Shown: positions 1-9,097 of the stretch, piece after piece | Position numbering within the stretch: position 1 is the first letter of the stretch | Layout of the letters: the number at the start of each line of letters is the position of its first letter | DNA from: Lachnospiraceae bacterium | GTDB lineage: Bacteria; Bacillota; Clostridia; Lachnospirales; Lachnospiraceae | Direction: 5' to 3' | Assembly (NCBI GenBank): GCA_014804485.1 | Contig: JAAUZT010000001.1 | Location: forward strand, 28,075 to 92,074 | DNA: 64,000 bases | Made by a program: the position numbers and the translations under genes | Notes under the pieces: generated by a model | Told to the model about the DNA's origin: nothing | The model's database searches: none | Seen by the model: the letters and a program-made list of their open reading frames with translations, nothing else

Positions 1-15
1 CACTTTTGCGCGGGT

Positions 16-915
16 TCATTCATTTTTCCGGCTCTCCTTTCCGCTGTATTCAGAAAGGAAAAGTCCCGCAACCGCCATAACCGTCCCAACGGCAGATATC
101 CATGTCACTGGCTCTTTCAGCACCAGAACGGATGTCACCACTGTTATGACGGGAACCATGTAAATATAAACACTGGTCTTCACTGCACCAAGTGCTTTCA
201 CCGCAAGGTTCCATGTGACGAAACAGAGTGCGGATGCCCCCAATCCCAGATACAGGATATTAAGCAGATGCGTCATATCAGCAAACCGTTCCAGCCCGAT
301 TCTAAAATCAAAAAGAAATAATGCCGGAACCATGAAAAGGATGCCGTAAAAAAATGTCCTGCGTGTGGTAAGGATGACCGGATACCCAAAGCTGCTGATC
401 TTCTTTGTCAGTATGGAATAACACGCCCATACAAAAGCCGCCAGAACTGCCAGCAGGTCACCCACAAGGTTCAGCTCCAATTTAGAGCCGTTAAAACTGA
501 TCAGCGCAACACCCGCCATAGCCACCACAAAACCGATAAAGAAATTTGTCCGCAGCTTCCCTTCCGATTTCAGGAATAGCCGCGACAGTATCGCTGTGAA
601 AAACGGTGCAACTGATATGATAACTCCCACATTGGAAGCCATCGTGTATGTAAGGGCGATATTCTCCAGCAGGTAATACAAACATATCCCGCACAGCCCC
701 GCCAGTACGAATGTCGCCTCCTGCCTACGGTTCACAGCTTTCAGCCGGTGTGGGCAGACCAGAAATAATGCCACAAAGCCCATGGCAAAGCGGAAGAACA
801 GAATTTCCACCGGCCTGAAATCCGTAAGCAGGACTTTGGTGGATATGAATGTCGTCCCCCATATGATGATTGTGAACAGCGCCACCAAATGCCCGGCTGA
901 TCTCCTACTTCCCAT
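16..915 (-). CDS. EamA/DMT-family membrane transporter
   Basis: ORF with about 10 hydrophobic helices and typical EamA pattern (IIWGTTFISTKVLL ... VPVITVVTSVLVLKEPVTW). ATG at 913-915 is more likely than the ORF-track start because the AraC gene stops at 905. Confidence 0.85.
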   Translation of the reverse strand: MGSRRSAGHLVALFTIIIWGTTFISTKVLLTDFRPVEILFFRFAMGFVALFLVCPHRLKAVNRRQEATFVLAGLCGICLYYLLENIALTYTMASNVGVIISVAPFFTAILSRLFLKSEGKLRTNFFIGFVVAMAGVALISFNGSKLELNLVGDLLAVLAAFVWACYSILTKKISSFGYPVILTTRRTFFYGILFMVPALFLFDFRIGLERFADMTHLLNILYLGLGASALCFVTWNLAVKALGAVKTSVYIYMVPVITVVTSVLVLKEPVTWISAVGTVMAVAGLFLSEYSGKESRKNE

Positions 916-1747
916 GCTGCCCACCGTCCCCGTCTTTTTCCGAGAATATTTCACGGTAAGTCCCCGGAGCAAGCCCTATGAACTGGTTGAAATAATTCGT
1001 AAAATGGCTCTGGTCTGAAAAGCCTGTCCTGATTGCCGCCTCCACAGGGGGAATCCCTTCTGAGAGAAGTTTTTTGGCTTCATTGATACGGATTGTCTCA
1101 AGGTAGCGGTACGGCGTGACTCCCTTTTCTTTTATAAAGGCCCGCAGCAGCGTTGATTTGCTAAGTCCTGCGTGGCGGCATATCTGGTCTAAATAAATGC
1201 GCTCCGTAAAATGTTCCCCCATGTATTCACAGGCTCTTTCAATCTCCTGCCTGCACTCTGGGATGCAGCTTTCAAAGGGCTGTCCGTAATTCTGGATAAG
1301 ATATGAAAGCAGGAACAGCAGGGTTTCCTCCTTCTTAAACTCCCCTGTCCCTTTCATGACCATCTCATGGAGCGGTCGCAGGTGGCAGGCTGCCTCTTCA
1401 TCATAAACAACATTTTCTGAAAACCCCGGAAGCTCCCGTTTCCCCGTGACTTCCTCCGCCAGATCAAGCATGATCTCTTTTGAAATGTTGACGCCCCGGT
1501 AATCAAATGTCCCTCCGTCACTCTGTACGCAGGCATGGCTGTCCCCCGGATTGAAAAGTACGATACTTCCTTCCTCTATGGCATATTCCCTGTCCCTGCA
1601 GGAAAGCACCCGCTCTCCTTTTTCCACAAATCCTATGACATAATGTTCATGGAAATGGCTAGGAAAAGGCTGCACGATTCCTTCAAAGCGGTATGCTTCA
1701 ATCCTTAATTCATCATCATATACCACTGTTCTTGTTTCTTTCTTCAT
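905..1747 (-). CDS. AraC-family transcriptional regulator (cupin + HTH)
   Basis: N-terminal cupin-like HFHEHYVIGFVEKGER and C-terminal HTH (AGLSKSTLLRAFIKEKGVTPYRYLETIRINEAKKLL ... GFSDQSHFTNYFNQFIGLAPGTYR). Start placed at the ATG preceded by GGAGGTGATC. Confidence 0.9.
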   Translation of the reverse strand: MKKETRTVVYDDELRIEAYRFEGIVQPFPSHFHEHYVIGFVEKGERVLSCRDREYAIEEGSIVLFNPGDSHACVQSDGGTFDYRGVNISKEIMLDLAEEVTGKRELPGFSENVVYDEEAACHLRPLHEMVMKGTGEFKKEETLLFLLSYLIQNYGQPFESCIPECRQEIERACEYMGEHFTERIYLDQICRHAGLSKSTLLRAFIKEKGVTPYRYLETIRINEAKKLLSEGIPPVEAAIRTGFSDQSHFTNYFNQFIGLAPGTYREIFSEKDGDGGQHGK

Positions 1748-2470
1748 GTGGATCACCTCCTTGTCAAAAGCCATTTTACCTCTTATTTTTTTCTGCGTCT
1801 TGTAAAATATCTTCATTTTTCAGTTTTATCGGCTCTATTTCCTGTCGGTATTATCTGATAGAAAAAGCTGGTTTTATGTTCTTTGCAGGATGTTTTGCAA
1901 GAATATTACATTTTAGAAATAAAGAAAATTATGAATTGCTTGAAAAAAGAAAAGAGCCTTTGCAGCCCTTATCATTTTCCCATATTCTTTTTATCAATTC
2001 TCTCATACACTATTGGGCGAAACCCATATACTTTTCGGCAAAAGAATCCCAGAACAGAAGTTCCCCCACTCCCGAATGTAAAAATGCCCCTAAAAACACA
2101 AGAAAATAATGTAGCTTTCAGACTTATGTAGTGGAAGAAATACCGTATTTACGGGCTTTCTGAGGTTTCCGCAACTTTATCCACCGGAAACTAAGACACC
2201 TCTGGATGACAGGATTATTGTTCCTGACTCAGGATAAATTCCTATCGTTAAAATTTATAACCAAAATCATGCTTGGGTACATTGTATCAAATTATGATAC
2301 GCAAGTTAGTATAGCACACCTTTGACATCCAACATCATGAAATATCGGATATAATGACTATAGCTTAACCTTTGCATCTATTAAGTTCAGTTTTTATGAT
2401 GTCGGTCCTGCTCCTGTGTTTGGATGTATAATAGATTTCAAGCCGCTTCATAATCCAGTGCTCTTCATTC

Positions 2471-3544
2471 TCACAAACTTTTAAGATACATAGCCACGTT
2501 ATCAATCTCTGGAAACAGTGTTGCACTATTAATTCCAAGCCTATCAAGATCTTTCAGTATCTGTTCCTTATTCCGAATTCTGAGCTGAATCTTACTTATC
2601 AACTCAAACTTTATCTGTTCCTCAAGGCAGTCCTTATTCAAACCGCTTACTATAAATGCACCATCTTGTTTAAAAATCCTGCGATTCGACTTATCCGGTT
2701 GAACATAAAGCGGTTTAAGTAAATCGATTGGTCTTATGCGCCTCTTAAACGAAGGCAACTCCCTGGAGATTTCATGGTAGAGCTTTTCAACTATTCCATC
2801 CTCATATCTCTGATCATCTAACGGAAAACTCTCATCAGATAAATGCTTTATAGCTATATCTATCAGATGATTCTTATCAGCCATACTGAATCTTGGGAGA
2901 CAGGATAGTAGCAATGCCCGGTCACTATCCGCATATGCTATCTCATCTGAATTTACATAGAAGACAAACACCATGCCCTCATCACAGGGAGAATCACCGT
3001 AATTTTTGCAAGCGAAGAATAGAGCAACTAAAGGATTTGATGTAATATCGAGCATCCTTGTAGGACATCCGTAATGCTGCATAATAACAAGCTTCTCTAA
3101 ATGTGATGTGTCTCTAAATTCATCGTGGCATCTCACAAGCATCTCATGGTAAAGGAAATCTTCTTTGCGCTGATTATTCCCCCGATAAATACCTGTCTGT
3201 AAAGCATGGGCTGCGTTATATTGTCCCCGATAGAAAAAAACAGGATTTGATGTTTCATAATCGACAGAACCTTTTACAGGATTAGCAAAGCTATCTAATA
3301 CAGAGTCAAACTTCTTCGTAATTTCATTTAAATCGTGTTCATGTTTTGTGAAATATTCTAGATAATTGACCACGCTTTTTCTGGTATCTAGCTCGTTGAA
3401 TTTATCTTTCGAAATGGTCTGCAAATTGTTTTGATGACTCATCTCGCCTAAGTCTTTTATAGACTCATTCAAATAAATGGATTGATCCAAATTGAGAATG
3501 AACGATACATATTCGTTCAGACCATCTATTATCCTTTCACTCAT
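2471..3544 (-). CDS. FRG domain-containing protein
   Basis: FFYRGQYNAAHALQTGIYR and LVIMQHYGCPTRMLDITSNPLVALFFAC are characteristic FRG-domain motifs. Start placed at MSERIIDG. Confidence 0.8.
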   Translation of the reverse strand: MSERIIDGLNEYVSFILNLDQSIYLNESIKDLGEMSHQNNLQTISKDKFNELDTRKSVVNYLEYFTKHEHDLNEITKKFDSVLDSFANPVKGSVDYETSNPVFFYRGQYNAAHALQTGIYRGNNQRKEDFLYHEMLVRCHDEFRDTSHLEKLVIMQHYGCPTRMLDITSNPLVALFFACKNYGDSPCDEGMVFVFYVNSDEIAYADSDRALLLSCLPRFSMADKNHLIDIAIKHLSDESFPLDDQRYEDGIVEKLYHEISRELPSFKRRIRPIDLLKPLYVQPDKSNRRIFKQDGAFIVSGLNKDCLEEQIKFELISKIQLRIRNKEQILKDLDRLGINSATLFPEIDNVAMYLKSL

Positions 3545-3735
3545 ATCTGATAACCTTTCCGGGCTTTCAATCCCCACGTTCGCCACACTTCAAGCCTTTG
3601 CTCTTCACTTAAGCTACTAGCTGGAGAAGAAAGAACCGGAGCTAAATCCTTTTTCCCTTCCTGTGGTCACCGCAGACTTTACCGTAAGCATCAATCTCCC
3701 TATATTCTTGCAGAAAGTGTTCTACGGGGTATAAA
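3542..3735 (-). pseudogene. Frameshifted remnant of an uncharacterised gene upstream of the FRG gene
   Basis: Minus-strand reading gives EHFLQEYREIDAYGKVCGDHRKGK, then after a frame change DLAPVLSSPASSLSEEQRLEVWRTWGLKARKGYQI*. Its TGA overlaps the ATG of the FRG gene (ATGA). Confidence 0.45.
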
Positions 3736-3968
3736 TGTTTAAAGCCAGCTTTCTATCGTTACTTTTGATGTTATTTCAGAAATACGTAAATATTTTACCA
3801 CATTTCACCTATATTTACTATCCGAAAAACAGCACAAAAAATAATTGTCAACTCATAGGGCACAATATGAAAAGTATAAAGTTCTCCTCTAACCCTAAAA
3901 AGGTCTCTGCTTCGCTTTCTTCTCACATAATACTTTTCCAAAAGTTTGAAACAGGCAAGTAATAGACT

Positions 3969-4233
3969 ACACCACGCAAAATTCAACAACATTTTTCTAC
4001 AAACAGGCGAAACTCCAAACTATCACGGAACCCCCTATACTTTCACGCAAAACTCGGATACTAACACGGAAACTACTGATTTTTGCCTGATAGTGTAATT
4101 TCTCCCCTATCGCCACTTTATCAGCGGCATCAAAAAAGCCCAAAAAGAGAGGCCCACTACTCACTCTGGCGAACTCCTCCAAGCCTGAAATCCCTTGATT
4201 TCAAGCCATTTCTCTATACTTTTGCCTGATAGT
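3969..4233. repeat. Iteron-like array (ACTWWCACGSAA direct repeats plus two inverted ACTATCAGGCAAAA copies)
   Basis: ACTATCACGGAA (4020), ACTTTCACGCAA (4040) and ACTAACACGGAA (4061) are spaced 20-21 bp. Identical TTTTGCCTGATAGT occurs at 4081-4094 and 4220-4233. A degenerate copy lies near 3969. Confidence 0.55.
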
Positions 4234-4327
4234 TCAAAAATTCCTATGGCATCAATTGGAAATAGCCGCCTGTGCCGCTATAACACATCAGAGAAAAAAT
4301 CTGTTTTGAAATTATCACTATTGCATA

Positions 4328-4942
4328 TCAAAGCATCCTTAAAAGCTGTACCAATTCATGTGGCTCATCTGTATCTGATGCGGTCTGTCTGGTATCAAAC
4401 TGCGAAAAACGATTATCATGATAAAATGTTAACAACTTTTCCTCATTTTCAGCTTCCAAAAATGTTACCATGCCGCCGCCCAGATACTGTATCTCCTTAA
4501 TCTTATCCCATGCCAGTTTGAGTAGTTCTTCCCCAGTAATCTCTTTTCCTTCGCTTTCTGTGAAATTTTTCCCAAGCTGTGCGACCAAATACGCAGACAT
4601 GGTGTATGTATCAGATTTTTCATCCAGCTCACTAATACGCAATAGCTTTCTTTTCACAGTATTGCTTACGGTTTCGCCCCTTACTGTCAGCGGCTTTAAT
4701 GCAAGAGTAAAGTACCCAAGCAGGCGGACATCTTCTGCTGAAACTACAAGATATGTAACGGATTGATTCTTCTTTGTAAATTCTATGGCGCTTTTCTTCA
4801 AAAACCGTTCAACATCCGGATTCTTTGGACAGGAAAAACCGGAAAGCAACTCAAGAAGTGCTGGCTCTCCGGCTTCTTTATCATTCCCTAATGCTAAATA
4901 CTCACGGATATTGACCGAAAAAAACTTATCATTTTCCGGCAT
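4328..4942 (-). CDS. GNAT-like acetyltransferase, probable toxin of a type II TA pair
   Basis: SVTYLVVSAEDVRLLGYFTLALKPL and TYTMSAYLVAQLGKNF have GNAT-fold character. Overlaps a small upstream ORF by 14 nt. Confidence 0.6.
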   Translation of the reverse strand: MPENDKFFSVNIREYLALGNDKEAGEPALLELLSGFSCPKNPDVERFLKKSAIEFTKKNQSVTYLVVSAEDVRLLGYFTLALKPLTVRGETVSNTVKRKLLRISELDEKSDTYTMSAYLVAQLGKNFTESEGKEITGEELLKLAWDKIKEIQYLGGGMVTFLEAENEEKLLTFYHDNRFSQFDTRQTASDTDEPHELVQLLRML

Positions 4943-5135
4943 TTTCTTTCTCCTTTATTTTCAATTTCCGCAGCTTCATCATTTCCCTTAATTCTGTTTC
5001 TCCCTTTATCTCTCTTGCGGCCACGGGTATATAAACAGGACGGTTTTGGGCAGATTCTTCAATCGCATTAACAAACATCTCCACCTGTTCCTTGCCGGAA
5101 ATGACAAAATTTTTCGTGATGCTCGAAGTTGCCAT
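4929..5135 (-). CDS. Small putative antitoxin
   Basis: MATSSITKNFVISGKEQVEMFVNAIEES..., start preceded by GAGGAGGTG; overlaps the GNAT-like gene, typical TA arrangement. Confidence 0.55.
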   Translation of the reverse strand: MATSSITKNFVISGKEQVEMFVNAIEESAQNRPVYIPVAAREIKGETELREMMKLRKLKIKEKENAGK

Positions 5136-5194
5136 AAGAAACACCTCCTCTGTTAGTTTGGCTTTTCTGTATCAATTCATACTTTCCTATCTAC

Positions 5195-5223
5195 ATTTTA
5201 TTATCTTATTTCGGTCAATGCAA
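5195..5223 (-). promoter_or_regulatory. Putative sigma-A promoter of the TA operon
   Basis: Minus strand TTGCAT - 17 bp - TAAAAT. The surrounding block is also found at 18591-18619. Confidence 0.5.
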
Positions 5224-5631
5224 CAAAACTTTTATGAATTTTTTATAACTTCTTTTTCGTTCCCTCAATCGTAGCAAAACCGTAGTACCCCACTGTCCCA
5301 AAAGCCGTGGTTTGCCCCGTTTTGCCCCACAAGTGCCGATAAATCCCGGCTATCCGCCATGGTGCCGTGGCGGACGAATAATATTTTAATCATTACTCTA
5401 AAACTCCTTAAAATGCTATATTTATGCACTTTTGTGGCAATGATTTTCTGCTTTATCATAGCATATCGTGGCATAAATTGATATATTTTTAATTCATTCT
5501 TAGTAAAATTATCTCTCTTGCATCATCCAAACCTAAATGAATATATGCATATAATGTCACTCTTTAGTGTAACCAAGCTGTCACTTTCACGATTGAAAAA
5601 TCGTGAAGCGCCAGTTTCAAGGTCAATACTA

Positions 5632-5950
5632 CAAGTTGATTTCAAAAAATTCTTTTATCTGCTCTATAGATATCGGATAAAAATTATTAGCTTCCACACC
5701 CACATCATATCGCAATATCCCATCATTTTTTGCTGTAAATCATAGTCTCCCTTACTATGAATGTGATCATGCAAATGCAATGAACTGTGATGGGATTTTT
5801 GTCACGACATCATTGGATAATGCATCAATGATACATTAATACCATTTACGGCAATCTCCAAAAAATCATAAACTCCGGCAAACAATTTCACATCGTATTT
5901 TTTGTCATGATTACCTTTACACAATATTTTCTTGCCATTCACTTATCCCC
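5632..5950 (-). pseudogene. Degraded metallophosphoesterase
   Basis: Minus reading KGNHDKKYDVKLFAGVYDFLEIAVNGINVSLMHYPMMS*QKSHHSSLHLHDHIHSKGDYDLQQKMMGY, then after a frame change ILRYDVGVEANNFYPISIEQIKEFFEIN. GNHD, MHYPM and HxHIH are metallophosphoesterase motifs. Confidence 0.65.
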
Positions 5951-6074
5951 ACTCTCTTCTCCAGGTTGCGTCCTCTTTGTTGTATTATCTAAAGAAAAGC
6001 ATTGGTCTCCCGATTCTTTTCAACAAAATTTATACTATGTGCCACAATTCTATGATATTTCTTAATTTGTGGCA

Positions 6075-6464
6075 CTATGTGAGATTAATATCCTTCTTTC
6101 CAATTAGGAAATCCACTATGTTGATGTGTGAAATACCATCCCTTGAAAAATCCAGTCTGTCCATTGAAAGTACATATTTAGGAGACGCATCACTGATCGG
6201 CTTAAATGCACCAAATTCCCTCTCTATCGTCTGATTACCGCTTAAATAGTATGCTACCTGAATGAAGCATTTCCTTTTCCCACTTATAACGACAAAATCA
6301 ATCTCTCCCTTATATGTCTTTCCCACAAAAACCTCATAGTCTCTCGACACCAGTTCATTGTATAAAATGTTTTCAAGGAAAAATGTATCTTCGATGTTTA
6401 CAAGATTCGTATTAACCATTCTAAATCCCGTATCTACAGCATACTGTTTTTCAACGTATGCCAT
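6075..6464 (-). pseudogene. C-terminal fragment of a DUF4143-type AAA ATPase
   Basis: VNIEDTFFLENILYNELVSRDYEVFVGKTYKGEIDFVVISGKRKCFIQVAYYL resembles the C-terminus of the intact ATPase at 45706-46935; no P-loop part present. Confidence 0.7.
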
Positions 6465-6485
6465 CTACATTAAATCCCCGTATTT

Positions 6486-6707
6486 TCAATTCACAAAATA
6501 TAATATTTTACATAGCATGAGTTCCTTCCAGTTGACGAAAGCTAAGCCGGGCATTACGCAATCCCAAATCAGTAAAATAATATTTGACCAGTGTATCAAT
6601 ATATTTCTTGCTCTTGACATCATAGCGGACAGCACTGTCGAGCAGGAATGAATCACACAAATAATCCCATAAATACCCCTGATACATAAAATGACACCAT
6701 CACTCAT
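6486..6707 (-). pseudogene. Second DUF4143-type ATPase fragment
   Basis: Minus frame reads YDVKSKKYIDTLVKYYFTDLGLRNARLSFRQLEGTHAM*NIIFCELKIRGFNVD, a DUF4143 middle segment with stops. Confidence 0.55.
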
Positions 6708-6782
6708 ATCTCAATAAATAATGGTGCCGTTTTAAAGCATTCGTATATCCAGTTTATTATAATAATTAAACTCACTCTGTCA

Positions 6783-7400
6783 TTAAAAGAATTTGCTAAA
6801 CAGACTCAATCCTGCTGCTTTTCTTGCTTTCGAAGCATATGCATAACCCATTCTTTCAGCTTGATTAATACATTCAGCAGCTTTTTTCTTATCGCCCATC
6901 TTTGCTACTGCCATACCATAATTTGCTAATGCTACAGGGTAATCCTTATCACGTCTATCAAAAAGAGGCAATCCTTTTTCATAAAATTCAATTGCACTTT
7001 CATACTCTTTCTTAATAAAATAAACCGCTCCAATATTTGTATAACTTTGTGGATATTGAGAATCCACTCCAATTGCTTTTTCATAGCAATCGATTGCCTT
7101 ATCCAAAAGATTAGATTCTCTATATGCTCTCCCCAGTTTAACCCAGGCTATTGCTTGATTTTCGTCTAATTCTATAGCTTTGATAAGATATTGTATCTCA
7201 TCAATGTGATTTTTTGTTTTTCTACATTTTTCAGCATCAAGAAATAAAGACATAACTTTTACATCTGTTATTTCCTTACTCATAATGGTTTCATTTTCAT
7301 CTAATATGTATATGCTTCCGCAAAAAGAACAAATCATTGAATTGCCAGAATTTTTCTTTAACTGGTTTCCACCACAACATTCACACTTTATTAACTTCAT
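6783..7400 (-). CDS. Zinc-ribbon + TPR-repeat protein
   Basis: N-terminal CECCGGNQLKK...CSFCGSIY and TPR units (AIAWVKLGRAYRESNLLDKAIDCYEKAIGVDSQYPQSYTNIGAVYFIKKEYESAIEFYEKGL). Confidence 0.8.
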   Translation of the reverse strand: MKLIKCECCGGNQLKKNSGNSMICSFCGSIYILDENETIMSKEITDVKVMSLFLDAEKCRKTKNHIDEIQYLIKAIELDENQAIAWVKLGRAYRESNLLDKAIDCYEKAIGVDSQYPQSYTNIGAVYFIKKEYESAIEFYEKGLPLFDRRDKDYPVALANYGMAVAKMGDKKKAAECINQAERMGYAYASKARKAAGLSLFSKFF

Positions 7401-7575
7401 ATAATTGCTCTCTCTACTTTCTTATTTAATTTCCTTCCTCCAGCCTCTTTAACTGTTCTGTGCTGCCTCTATTAGGGTCTGTGCCCTCTTTATCCCAACC
7501 GCATGCACCTTGGCATTACGTCATTCTTCATTTGGCTTGTTGTAGCTGTATAGAAAACATATTTCTTATCATCAA

Positions 7576-7937
7576 TCACAGTCCTCTTTCTAATATCTGC
7601 TTAAAAATCAATGTCCGGTATACAATTTTCATATATACGATTTCCATGATTAATGGAAAACTATCAAAATTACTTTCTGCGTAACGTACCATCTCACTTT
7701 CAAATAATGCTATTTGTTTATTTATATTTTCTGATTCTTCAATTAATTTTCCGTCTTTATCATATTCATATGTATACAGCCTTTTCCCGTCAATTTTCCT
7801 GATATCTTCATATGCAGCAATCCTGTCATCTCTTATTTTCTTTAAGGTAGAGCTTTCTTTTATTCCAGCCTTTTTATATGCTTCATTTAATGCACACTCT
7901 TCTTCTGTAAATGTATCAAATGTACTTAGCTTATATT
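7576..7937 (-). pseudogene. Start-less C-terminal remnant of an unidentified gene
   Basis: Open minus frame KYKLSTFDTFTEEECALNEAYKKAGIKESSTLKKIRDDRIAAYEDIRKIDGKRLYTYEYDKDGKLIEESENINKQIALFESEMVRYAESNFDSFPLIMEIVYMKIVYRTLIFKQILERGL*, bounded upstream by TAA with no plausible ATG. Confidence 0.5.
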
Positions 7938-8819
7938 TTTAGCCGAAAGACCATACCTATCCATTTCTGTTTCCATTTTATATATAATGATATTTCTATT
8001 TTTTGCCCATTTGATTATTTTATCAATATTATTTGTTATACCACTATTTGCTCCAATATATACTCCACTTATGGCATTACTTAAATCTATTAAATGATCG
8101 TTTAATCCAAAAAAAGTTTTGGGCACTACTATTCTCCACTCTTTTTCATACGACCATTCCTTTGCTTTTATCAATAGCGGAACATATATATTATTTGTAA
8201 CATCCTTTAGACAATATTCAGTATTTACGTTTAATATTTCTAATGCTTTCATTGCCCTATAATATGAATCATCTAACATTATCGCCATTTCAGTAAAATC
8301 ATAGCATTGGTCTTGATAAATTACTGGATAAAGAAAATCCCTATACATCTGACTAACTTTCTCCATATCATATTCAATGCAAAATCCCTTATGACTATCT
8401 GCGTAATGCGACCACATAAGTATGGATTTAACATCTTCGCTAAAGCATGTTAATAGAAATCCCTGTTTTATTTTTAAACATTGGCGTTTTAAATTATTTT
8501 CCATTCTTGAGTTATAAACTTCACAAATTTTATCATATTCAATCTCAGGAAATACATATTTGCTTGCGAATGTATTCATAAATTCACTATATCTTTTAAC
8601 ATCAATAAATGTATGGCAATCAAAGGGATCATTTAAAGTTATCGCTTCAGCAAAATATAATTGACCATCAAATAATGTAGTTTCCCAATATTGATCAAAT
8701 TTTCTATATTTATAAAGATATTTAGGAACATGCTTATTTACATAGTTATTTACTCTATTTAAAGAAACATTTCTATTAAAAAGCAATGTTTGATATTTTT
8801 CTCTCCAAGTTTCGTTCAT
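7926..8819 (-). CDS. DUF2971 domain-containing protein
   Basis: YKYRKFDQYWETTLFDGQLYFAEAITLNDPFDCHT, LLTCFSEDVKSILMWSHYADSHKGFCIEYD and WSYEKEWRIV are typical DUF2971 motifs. Confidence 0.8.
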   Translation of the reverse strand: MNETWREKYQTLLFNRNVSLNRVNNYVNKHVPKYLYKYRKFDQYWETTLFDGQLYFAEAITLNDPFDCHTFIDVKRYSEFMNTFASKYVFPEIEYDKICEVYNSRMENNLKRQCLKIKQGFLLTCFSEDVKSILMWSHYADSHKGFCIEYDMEKVSQMYRDFLYPVIYQDQCYDFTEMAIMLDDSYYRAMKALEILNVNTEYCLKDVTNNIYVPLLIKAKEWSYEKEWRIVVPKTFFGLNDHLIDLSNAISGVYIGANSGITNNIDKIIKWAKNRNIIIYKMETEMDRYGLSAKNIS

Positions 8820-9097
8820 TTTATATTTCTCCCATCACTGTGATAAACAAATTATACCATCCCATCCACCAACGTTAAAGCTACGAAAAAAGTAAACATA
8901 TATTTACTTCTTGAAAGAGGGATTTCATTGGGAAAATATTTAATCAAATACCTATTCACTTTGCAAAACAATTATAGTATAATTTATTTATATCAGCAAA
9001 GGGGCATACTGTGAAAGAAAGTAGCGGACGGCCGATAAATGGCGTACTTTAACAAGCTGTCTCGTTGCAACCTTTGAAAAAGTATTGTTTTAGAGAA

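Noticed and set aside
1693-2131. Plus-strand ORFs of 138 and 82 aa
   Set aside because: Mostly antisense to the AraC gene 5' end or low-complexity AT-rich sequence; no motif or codon signal.
3735-4182. Small ORFs across the iteron region (3735-3962, 3795-3992, 3997-4182)
   Set aside because: Translations look like non-coding AT-rich sequence; repeat structure explains the region better.
5584-5608. Hairpin TCACGATTGAAAAATCGTGA
   Set aside because: Short isolated stem with no T-tract or associated intact gene.
5265-5745. Small ORFs 5265-5474 and 5518-5745
   Set aside because: No convincing RBS or motif; the second overlaps the antisense of the metallophosphoesterase pseudogene.
8960-9090. 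Possible riboswitch (GGGGCATACTGTGAAAGAAAGTAGCGGACGGCC...)
   Set aside because: Does not match the riboswitch consensus sequences I recall, has no downstream plus-strand gene, and is better explained as IS110 flank.
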